The notes beneath the pieces are model-generated. The model did no database searches. It saw nothing but the letters and a program-made list of their open reading frames with translations, and was not told the origin of the DNA. A DNA stretch of 11,416 nt, from the NCBI GenBank assembly GCA_946480845.1, contig CAMLLJ010000084.1, forward strand, positions 1 through 11,416. Direction: 5' to 3'. The translations under genes and the position numbers were made by a program. Of the stretch, positions 6,161 to 11,416 are shown piece by piece. Every line of letters begins with the position of its first letter. Within the stretch, counting starts at the first letter, position 1. The stretch comes from an uncultured Gemmatimonadota bacterium (GTDB lineage Bacteria > Gemmatimonadota > Gemmatimonadetes > Gemmatimonadales > GWC2-71-9).

Positions 6161-6850
6161 TCAGGCCTGGAACCGGTAGCCCACCTTCCAGACGGTGAGG
6201 AAATGCCGCGGCTCCGCGGCATCGGGCTCGAGCTTCCGGCGCAGCTCCGCCATGTGCGAGTCCACGGTGCGGGTGAGCACGTCGCCCTCCTGGCCCCAGA
6301 CCTCGCGCAGCAGGTCCACGCGCGTGGCGACGGCCCCGGCCCGCCGCACCAGCGCCATCATCAGGTCGTACGCCTTCGGCGTGAGGGTGACGCAGGCACC
6401 GCCGCGGGTCACGCCGCGCGACGCGGGATCCACTTCGATGTCGCCGAAGCGCACCGGCTCGGGCCGCGCGGGCCCGTTGCCGGCCGATGCGCGCCGGAGC
6501 AGCGAGCGGATGCGCTCCAGCAGCTCGAGGAGGCCGAACGGCTTGGTGACGTACTGGTCGGCGTCGAGCCGGAATCCGCGGACCTTGTCCGCCTCCTCGC
6601 CGCGGGCGCTCAGGATGAGGACGGGCACGCGGTCGCCGGCGGCGCGGATGGACTGGAGCACCCGGTAGCCGTCGATGCCGGGCAGCATGAGGTCGAGCAC
6701 GATCAGGCCGGGGCGCCATTCCCGGGCGAGGCGGACCCCGGCGTGGCCGTCGCCCGCCACCGCCACGTCGTAGCCCTCGAGCTCCAGGTTGTAGCGAATG
6801 CCGTCGGCGAGCTCGGCGTTGTCCTCCACCACGAGGATGCGCGCGGTCAT
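6161..6850 (-). CDS. OmpR/PhoB-family response regulator
   Basis: DNA-binding response regulator of 229 residues, a typical length for the family. The receiver domain (1-120) has the acidic pair Glu9/Asp10, the phosphoacceptor Asp53 in LIVLDLMLPGIDGY, a Ser at 81 in the switch position (ILSARG), and Lys103 in YVTKPFG. The winged-helix output domain (about 132-229) has LTPKAYDLMMAL, the recognition-helix segment RTVDSHMAELRRKLEPD and the closing wing VWKVGYRF. The ATG (6848-6850) overlaps the kinase TGA as ATGA and is preceded by GAGGTGGGGG, a good ribosome site, so expression is coupled to the kinase. All residues needed for phosphotransfer appear intact. It lies 108 bp upstream of the sulfur cassette on the same strand, which makes that cassette a natural but unproved target. 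Confidence 0.96.
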   Translation of the reverse strand: MTARILVVEDNAELADGIRYNLELEGYDVAVAGDGHAGVRLAREWRPGLIVLDLMLPGIDGYRVLQSIRAAGDRVPVLILSARGEEADKVRGFRLDADQYVTKPFGLLELLERIRSLLRRASAGNGPARPEPVRFGDIEVDPASRGVTRGGACVTLTPKAYDLMMALVRRAGAVATRVDLLREVWGQEGDVLTRTVDSHMAELRRKLEPDAAEPRHFLTVWKVGYRFQA

Positions 6851-8475
6851 GCCGCCCCCACCTCGCGGGCGGCCGGCATGGGCGCGGGCAGCTCGATGAC
6901 CACGCTCATGCCCGCCGGCACGCGATCCTCGATCCAGGCCCGCCCGCCGTGCCGGTCCACGGCATCACGCACCACGGCGAGCCCGATCCCGCTGCCGCCC
7001 ACCGCGCGCGAGCCGTTGGCCCGGCCCCGATAGAACGGTTCCCAGATCCGGTCGCGCTCGCCCGCCGGCACGCCCGGTCCCTCGTCCGAGACGGCGAGAC
7101 GGACGGCATTGCCCTCGCGGGCGGCCGTCACGGTCACGAGCTGGCCCGGCGGGCCGTACTTGACGGCGTTGTCGAGGAGGTTGAGCAGCAGTTGCCGGAA
7201 GGCGGCGGAATCAACGGGCGCCACCAGGCCGGGCGCCAGCTCGGTCCGGAGCTCCACCCGCTTCACCGCGGCGAGCGGCGCGAAGGCGCGGACGGTCTCC
7301 TCGATCTCCGTTCCGAGGTCGCGCGGCTCGAGCGGCGGCGGCGTCTGCCGGCGGTCGGCGCGGGAGAAGTGGAGGACGTTCTCCACGAGCTGGGTGAGGC
7401 GGGTCGTCTCCCGGTCGAGGTGATCGAGCAGCCACTCGCGCTGCTCCTCCGTCGAGAAGCGGCGGAGCCTCAGCGTCTCGAGGAACAGCCGCACCTGGGC
7501 GAGCGGCGTGCGCAGCTCGTGCGACACGCTGGAGACGAAATCCGAGCGCACCTGTGCCAGCTCTTCCTCGCGCCGGAGCTGGCGCACGGCGACGACGGCG
7601 AGTGCTGCGGCGATGAGGATGAGCACGGCGAGAAAGGCGGAGTGCGGCGCGCCGCTTCCCATCGCCTGGCGGATCAGCGCCTCCCTCGGCGCCGCACTCA
7701 CGCGCAGGGCGGCGGCCGCCGCCGGCACCGTGTCCTCGACGGCAAAGGGCCCGGCCGCGCCGGCGGCCGTCGAGAAGAGCACGCGCCCGCTCCGGGTGAG
7801 CACGCGCACGTCGAGCAGCGAGTCGTTCGGTGCGCCGCGGGTGACGGCGCTCGGGAGCAGCGGCTGACGGCTGAAGGCCTCGTCGAACACCGCGGGAAGG
7901 CTCGCCGGGTCGAGGGTGAAGCCGTAGACCACAGTGTCGTTGCGGAAGGTGGGCATGAGCCCATACGCGAGCAGCGGCAGGCCGCCGGCCTCGGCCATCA
8001 GCGCCATCCGGTCCGGCGGTGCGTCGGGGGCACGAATGCGGCGCGCCAGAGAATCCAGCACCGCCCGGCGGCCCGACTCGCCGAGGAGTGCGCCGTCGGC
8101 CTCGAGCACCGTGTCGCCCAGCACGAAGGCGAAGTAGGTGCCGACCCGGTAGGCGGGATCGCAGCCGCATTCCGCGAGCGACCGGCGCTGGTACTCGATC
8201 AGGTGCCGCGCACCGGGGCGGCCCTGCAGCATGTGCACGTCGCGGTGCAGGATCGGGTTGAGCACCTGCCAGGCCGCCTCGCGGAGGACGTCGTTCACCT
8301 CCTGGCGGAAGGTCCAGGCGGCAAAGGCGGCGTAGTCGTGCAGGAGCTGCTCGGCGGTCTGCCGCTGGAGGCGGCCTGCGCGCTGCGCCTGCCAGCCGGC
8401 CGCACCGATCGCGGCGAGGCAGGCGAGCAGGAGCAGCAGCGGCCAGGAGACGAGGCGGCGGGCGGGACCGGGCAT
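6847..8475 (-). CDS. Membrane sensor histidine kinase
   Basis: Sensor kinase of 542 residues. A transmembrane helix at about 9-27 is followed by a large extracytoplasmic region (about 30-278), which contains a Cys pair in AECGCDPAYRVG (Cys103 and Cys105) and was not assigned to a named sensor domain. A second transmembrane helix at about 280-298 leads into a HisKA domain with the phospho-His319 in SSVSHELRTPLAQ, then a HATPase domain with the N box LLNLLDNAVKYG (about 430-441), the G1 box SDEGPGVP (463-470), the F-box region WEPFYRG and the G2 box GGSGIGLAVV (493-502). No HAMP domain is evident. The ATG at 8473-8475 begins just before the first helix; a longer open frame to 8790 has a basic, Pro-rich non-coding-like N-terminus that overlaps the next gene and is rejected. 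The Shine-Dalgarno is weak (GGAG about 14 nt away). It is cotranscribed with its response regulator. Confidence 0.94.
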   Translation of the reverse strand: MPGPARRLVSWPLLLLLACLAAIGAAGWQAQRAGRLQRQTAEQLLHDYAAFAAWTFRQEVNDVLREAAWQVLNPILHRDVHMLQGRPGARHLIEYQRRSLAECGCDPAYRVGTYFAFVLGDTVLEADGALLGESGRRAVLDSLARRIRAPDAPPDRMALMAEAGGLPLLAYGLMPTFRNDTVVYGFTLDPASLPAVFDEAFSRQPLLPSAVTRGAPNDSLLDVRVLTRSGRVLFSTAAGAAGPFAVEDTVPAAAAALRVSAAPREALIRQAMGSGAPHSAFLAVLILIAAALAVVAVRQLRREEELAQVRSDFVSSVSHELRTPLAQVRLFLETLRLRRFSTEEQREWLLDHLDRETTRLTQLVENVLHFSRADRRQTPPPLEPRDLGTEIEETVRAFAPLAAVKRVELRTELAPGLVAPVDSAAFRQLLLNLLDNAVKYGPPGQLVTVTAAREGNAVRLAVSDEGPGVPAGERDRIWEPFYRGRANGSRAVGGSGIGLAVVRDAVDRHGGRAWIEDRVPAGMSVVIELPAPMPAAREVGAA

Positions 8476-8599
8476 GGCGCTGAGACGGGCTCCGGAATGG
8501 GCTCCGTCAACGTTACGGACGCGGTGCCCGCCGGGCAACGCGCGCTGGTGCGAGATCTGTGAACGAATGGTGCGGGATTGATGCGGGGGTGCCGCCGGG
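8476..8599 (-). promoter_or_regulatory. Upstream region of the two-component operon with direct repeats and a small inverted repeat
   Basis: The 124-bp gap before the kinase probably carries its promoter, though no clear -35/-10 pair is seen. On the minus strand CGGAGCCC occurs twice with a 12-bp period (plus-strand GGGCTCCG at 8487-8494 and 8499-8506). Immediately upstream is TCCGT-N7-ACGGA (8503-8519) around an AACGTT core. Direct repeats near 11 bp are typical OmpR/PhoB-family binding sites, so autoregulation by the adjacent response regulator is possible. Further upstream TGCCC-GCC-GGGCA (8525-8537) could form a short GC-rich hairpin after the preceding lipoprotein gene, but it lacks a T tract. 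All of these are short and could be chance. Confidence 0.28.
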
Positions 8600-9082
8600 T
8601 CAGTCGCAGCGGGGATGGGACCAGTCGGTCCGGGAGGTGACGGACAGCAGGCCCTCGAGGGCGGGAATGGTCGAGGGGGCGGACACCAGCCGCAGCTGGA
8701 GGCGCCCGGCGCCCGCCAGCAACGCGACCTGCTCCTGCGTCGGCGTCGGGCCGATGTCCACGTTGCTCGACCATCCGGTTCCGCCGGCAAATGTCGCTAG
8801 CACCGTGCCCGTCGCCACGTCGCGCAGCACCGCGGATTCCATCGTGCCGGCGAGCGTGCCCGTGAACTCGACGTGGAAGGTGCGGAAGTCGGGGTCGTCG
8901 CCCCGGGTTTCGTTGAGGGTGAGCGTTGCGCCGACCGCCGTCGCCCCGGGGCCGACCGGCACGAGGGTGCCGGCGAGCTCGATGCTGCGGTGCTCGTAGT
9001 CGCACCCGCCGGGGCTCAGGAAGCAGCCGCCGGCGATCATGACGCATGTCGTCAAAGCGAGCATGGCATTCGCGCGCAGCAT
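8600..9082 (-). CDS. Small lipoprotein, possibly CHRD-like
   Basis: Exported protein of 160 residues. The N-terminus is hydrophobic and ends in IAGGC, an acceptable though not ideal lipobox with Cys20 as the lipidated residue; Cys27 and Cys159 remain and could form a disulfide. The mature part is rich in Gly, Thr and short hydrophobic strands. FHVEFTGTLAGTMESAVL, then ATGTVLATF, then TQEQVALLAGAGRLQLRL and LEGLLSV follow the order seen in CHRD-type beta domains, but the match is weak and the typical His residues are missing, so this is a tentative comparison. The ATG at 9080-9082 has AGGGAG about 8 nt upstream. The gene starts 22 bp after the tRNA, so it may share the tRNA transcript. Function unknown. 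Confidence 0.8.
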   Translation of the reverse strand: MLRANAMLALTTCVMIAGGCFLSPGGCDYEHRSIELAGTLVPVGPGATAVGATLTLNETRGDDPDFRTFHVEFTGTLAGTMESAVLRDVATGTVLATFAGGTGWSSNVDIGPTPTQEQVALLAGAGRLQLRLVSAPSTIPALEGLLSVTSRTDWSHPRCD

Positions 9083-9103
9083 TGGCCAGCTCCCTACGGA
9101 GGA

Positions 9104-9177
9104 TGGGCCCTGTGGGATTCGAACCCACGACCTACGGATTATGAGTCCGCTGCTCTAACCGACTGAGCTAAGGGCCC
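9104..9177 (-). tRNA. tRNA with CAT anticodon, probably tRNA-Ile2 (lysidine type)
   Basis: A full cloverleaf reads on the minus strand: acceptor stem GGGCCCT pairing with AGGGCCC, D arm GCTC...GAGC with AGTCGGTTA, anticodon stem GCGGA/TCCGT around the loop CTCATAA (anticodon at 9141-9143), variable loop AGGTC, T arm GTGGG/CCCAC with TTCGAAT, and discriminator A at 9104. CAT can mean Met or the minor Ile tRNA whose C34 is changed to lysidine by TilS to read AUA. The C4-G69 and C5-G68 pairs match the known TilS recognition elements, and the GGGCCCTTAGCTCAG start resembles bacterial Ile2 genes rather than elongator Met genes, so Ile2 is preferred. CCA is not encoded (TCC follows). An AT-rich GATTAAGT about 15-20 nt upstream may be part of its promoter. 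Confidence 0.95.
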
Positions 9178-9225
9178 GGGTGCCGACTCAACTTAATCGC
9201 GCCTGCCGCGCGGGCCAGTCGTCGG

Positions 9226-10359
9226 TCAGGCGACGAGCCGCGCCACTTCGTCCGCGATCTCGAGCGAGCAGGTGAGCCCCGGCGATTCGATCCCCACGAG
9301 GTTCACCCAGCCCGGAAATCCGGCCGCACTTTCTTCGGCGATCACGAAGTCCGGCGGCGCCGCGTCGCCCGTGATCCGCCGCGCCCGGATGCCCGACTGC
9401 CCCGGCAGCAGGTCGTCCTCGCGCACCGCGGGCAGGTAGCTCCGCACGGCTTCGGCAAAGCGGGCCGCCCGCGCCGGCAGCACGGAATAGTCGAGCGTGC
9501 GGTCGGGCAGGAACTCGACGTCGGGTCCCAGCCGCACGTCGCCCGCGAGATCCAGCGTCACGTGGCAGCCGAGTCCGGCCAGGCCCGCGTGGGGCACGGG
9601 ATAGACGAGGTGCCTGAGCCGCCCGCGCCAGGCGCCGCCCAGCCGGAAGTAGCTGCCCTTGACGTAGGTGAGCCGGTACTTGCGCGCGTCGATGTCGATG
9701 CCGAGGCCGGCGGCCACCTGGTCGGCGAAGAGGCCCGCGGCATTCACCACCCGCGCCGATTCGACCTCGCCCGCGCCGCCTGCCGGCTCCCGGAAGCGGA
9801 CGCGGTAGCCCGCTCCTGAGCGATCGGCGCCGAGATACTCGTGCCCCCAGGCGAGGGCAGCCCCGCCCGCGAGCGCGGCGTCCGCCATGCTCTGCATCAG
9901 TGCGTGCGAATCGATGATCCCGGTGTCGGGCGAGAAGAGCGCCGCGACGGCGCGGACCTCCGGCTCGGCGGCCGCCAGCTCGTCCGGGGACGCCCGGCGC
10001 AGCCCCGGAACACCGTTCTCCCTTCCCCTGGCGAGGATCGCTTCCAGCGCCGGCACCTCGTCGTCTCCGGTGGCGATGATGAACTTGCCGATGCGCCGCG
10101 CCTCGACCCGGTGCGCCTCGCACCAGGCGTAGAGACTCCGGTTCCCCGCCACGCAGAGCCGCGCCTTGAGCGAGCCGGTGGGATAGTACATGCCGGCGTG
10201 CACGACCTCGCTGTTGCGGCTGCTCGTCTCGCGGCCGAAGCCGGGATGGCGCTCCAGCAGCACGACCGCGAGTCCCTCCCGCGCGAGCCGCATCGCCACG
10301 GCGAGCCCGATGACGCCGCCGCCGATGACGGTGGCGTCGGCCCGCATCGCCGGCTTCAC
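9226..10359 (-). CDS. FAD-dependent oxidoreductase, L-2-hydroxyglutarate oxidase (LhgO)-like
   Basis: DAO-superfamily flavoprotein of 377 residues, close to the usual LhgO length. The N-terminal dinucleotide-binding fold shows VIGGGVIGLAVA (about 11-22) and LLER with Glu36 for the FAD ribose. SSRNSEVVHAGMYYPTGSLKARLCV (about 46-70, key Asn49, His54, Tyr58) is typical of the LhgO family, as are DSHALM, a VVNAAGLFAD strand and a C-terminal SGIRARRI...DFVI segment. Family enzymes oxidise L-2-hydroxyglutarate to 2-oxoglutarate and pass electrons to the membrane quinone pool. The start chosen is GTG at 10357-10359, overlapping the glycosyltransferase TGA as GTGA with GAGGGG about 9 nt upstream; an ATG at 10345-10347 lacks a ribosome site. 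Coupling to a glycosyltransferase is odd for a hydroxyglutarate enzyme, so a sugar-acid or other hydroxyacid substrate is possible. Confidence 0.9.
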   Translation of the reverse strand: MKPAMRADATVIGGGVIGLAVAMRLAREGLAVVLLERHPGFGRETSSRNSEVVHAGMYYPTGSLKARLCVAGNRSLYAWCEAHRVEARRIGKFIIATGDDEVPALEAILARGRENGVPGLRRASPDELAAAEPEVRAVAALFSPDTGIIDSHALMQSMADAALAGGAALAWGHEYLGADRSGAGYRVRFREPAGGAGEVESARVVNAAGLFADQVAAGLGIDIDARKYRLTYVKGSYFRLGGAWRGRLRHLVYPVPHAGLAGLGCHVTLDLAGDVRLGPDVEFLPDRTLDYSVLPARAARFAEAVRSYLPAVREDDLLPGQSGIRARRITGDAAPPDFVIAEESAAGFPGWVNLVGIESPGLTCSLEIADEVARLVA

Positions 10360-11416
10360 GCCGCCGCGCCCCTCGGCGCGCCCGCCACTGCCTGGACGAA
10401 TGCCCGGATCCGGTGCGCGTAGGTGTGCCCGGCCAGCACATGCTCGTACGCGCGCTCCGCCATGGCGGCCCGGTACCCTTCGTCGGCAAAGCGCTCCAGC
10501 GCCTCGGGCAGGTTGGAAAGGTCCTTCCGGATGGCGATGTAGTGCTCGTCCGCCTCGAGGATCCCGTTGTAGTCGCCGTCGAGCAGGAGCTGGCAGGTCC
10601 TGGTGCCGATCGGCTCGAAGTGGCGCGAGGAGATCGCCTTCCCCGAATGCTCGATGGCCCGGCCCGCGAAGAACCGCGCATGCACCTCCTCGAACGGGGC
10701 CGCCGGATGCTGGCGGCACCACTCGAGGACTTCCGGGATCAGCGTCCCGCTCCGGTCGAGGTAGTAGGTGCCGGACTCGGCGCCGATGATCCCGCGGCAC
10801 TGCTGGAGGAACTCGACCCACCGGTGCCGGGGCACCCGCCCGGAGCGGATATCGCAGCGGAGGCCGAGCCCGGCGCCGTGCGCCTGGAAGTAGCGGATCA
10901 GGTTGGTGCGCTCGACGTCCCCGATGAAGTGGCCGTACACGTCCCCGATGAAGCCGACATCGATGGTGCGGGGGACCTCGGGGGCCGGCCGGTAGACCTC
11001 GGGATTGAGGCCGTGCGGCATGGCCAGCACCCGGCTCCGCGCCGCGCCGGCGTAGAGCCAGCGCGCCGACTCGATCGGGAGCTGGCTGCAGATGAAGTCG
11101 GCCGAGGTGTCGCGGCAGAAGCCGATCTTCTCGACCATGAGGTCGTACTCGTTGCCGATGAAGATCGCCAGTGTGCCCCGGCGCCCCACGAACCAGTCGG
11201 CGGTCCGCCGGAGCAGGTCCATGCTGTCCCCGGCCGCCGAATGGAGGATGATGACCAGCGGATACTCGCGGATCTTCCGCCGCGCGCGGCGGTATTCCAC
11301 CAGGTTGTTGATGTTCACCGCCTCGACGTCAAGCGCCGGCTCGGCCATCACGGCATCGCGCCAGTCGGCGATGTAGCCGGTCGAGTCGTACCGGGGGCCC
11401 AGCAGCTTGCGCACCG
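10356..11416 (-). CDS. CgeB-like GT-B glycosyltransferase (5' end cut by window)
   Basis: At least 352 residues are visible, ending at TGA 10356-10358. The N-terminal half has PLVIILHSAAGDS and a GTLAIFIGNEYDLM segment, then MPHGLNPEVYRP and IDVGFIGDVYG, which is the inter-domain connection of GT-B enzymes. The C-terminal half has ISSRHFEPIGTRTCQLLLDGDYNG (about 261-284) with Glu267 in the sugar-nucleotide-binding position, followed by DLSNLPEALERFADEGYRAAMAERAYEHVLAGHTY and a final helix. This matches the CgeB / Glyco_trans_1_2 group of GT4-type transferases, found in capsule, lipopolysaccharide or protein glycosylation loci. No signal peptide is seen, so it is cytoplasmic or membrane-associated. 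A GTG at 11412-11414 could be the start, but the frame is open to the window edge and the true start may be outside. Donor and acceptor sugars are unknown. It is translationally coupled to the downstream oxidoreductase. Confidence 0.82.
   Translation of the reverse strand, partial: VRKLLGPRYDSTGYIADWRDAVMAEPALDVEAVNINNLVEYRRARRKIREYPLVIILHSAAGDSMDLLRRTADWFVGRRGTLAIFIGNEYDLMVEKIGFCRDTSADFICSQLPIESARWLYAGAARSRVLAMPHGLNPEVYRPAPEVPRTIDVGFIGDVYGHFIGDVERTNLIRYFQAHGAGLGLRCDIRSGRVPRHRWVEFLQQCRGIIGAESGTYYLDRSGTLIPEVLEWCRQHPAAPFEEVHARFFAGRAIEHSGKAISSRHFEPIGTRTCQLLLDGDYNGILEADEHYIAIRKDLSNLPEALERFADEGYRAAMAERAYEHVLAGHTYAHRIRAFVQAVAGAPRGAAA

Noticed and set aside
8525..8537. TGCCC-GCC-GGGCA as a Rho-independent terminator
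   Set aside because: The stem has only five pairs and no T tract follows it on the minus strand.
6949..8562. Plus-strand open frame of 537 codons opposite the histidine kinase
   Set aside because: The composition is typical of antisense frames in GC-rich genes, and the kinase on the other strand is unmistakable.
8476..8790. Longer N-terminus of the histidine kinase starting at 8790
   Set aside because: The extension overlaps the lipoprotein gene out of frame and is Arg/Pro-rich. The ATG at 8475 places the first membrane helix correctly.
9104..9177. Reading the CAT tRNA as elongator or initiator Met
   Set aside because: Initiator features are absent (positions 1-72 pair fully). The C4-G69/C5-G68 pairs and acceptor sequence fit Ile2 better than elongator Met, although Met cannot be fully excluded.
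9188..10681. Minus-strand open frame of 497 codons within the oxidoreductase and glycosyltransferase
   Set aside because: Its translation is Arg/Gly-rich and is the wrong frame of two recognised genes.
1..11416. CRISPR array, insertion sequence, phage genes or attachment sites
   Set aside because: No spaced repeat array, transposase, integrase or terminal repeats were seen, and the tRNA is followed at once by a lipoprotein gene rather than an integrase.

Overview
The window is a GC-rich bacterial chromosome segment (about 70% G+C by eye). Nearly every gene lies on the minus strand, genes are tightly packed, and third codon positions are strongly G/C. Exported lipoproteins, a two-component system and a tRNA without an encoded CCA indicate a free-living bacterium. 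The flavour of the proteins suggests Gemmatimonadota or a similar phylum, but that is an impression and no marker gene here proves it.

Layout in transcription order, from high to low coordinates. (1) A CgeB-like glycosyltransferase cut by the window edge (10356-11416) overlaps by 4 bp an LhgO-type FAD oxidoreductase (9226-10359). (2) A tRNA with anticodon CAT, best read as tRNA-Ile2 (9104-9177), sits 22 bp before a small lipoprotein (8600-9082). (3) A sensor histidine kinase (6847-8475) and an OmpR/PhoB-type response regulator (6161-6850) overlap by 4 bp. (4) A sulfur cassette follows: an exported tandem-rhodanese sulfurtransferase (5135-6052), a class V cysteine desulfurase (3732-5135), and two half-size YeeE/YedE membrane proteins (3217-3735 and 2498-3220), joined by stop/start overlaps of 1, 4 and 4 bp. 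(5) After a 65-bp gap come a lipoprotein with a sugar-binding-like fold (1710-2432), a 61-residue unknown protein (1496-1681) and an SLC13/DASS sodium-anion symporter (57-1499). At the left edge the 3' end of a convergent plus-strand gene may be present (1-60).

Working model (inference): the periplasmic sulfurtransferase handles thiosulfate or sulfane sulfur, the paired YeeE halves carry a sulfur species across the inner membrane, and the cytoplasmic desulfurase mobilises cysteine sulfur or accepts the imported sulfur. The two-component system directly upstream, with a CxC pair in its extracytoplasmic sensor, could control the cassette. The SLC13 carrier could supply sulfate, thiosulfate or a dicarboxylate. 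The glycosyltransferase/oxidoreductase pair looks like the end of an unrelated glycan locus.

The sulfur cassette with its adjacent two-component system is the most interesting part. Its individual families are known; the arrangement and the candidate regulatory repeats deserve checking.
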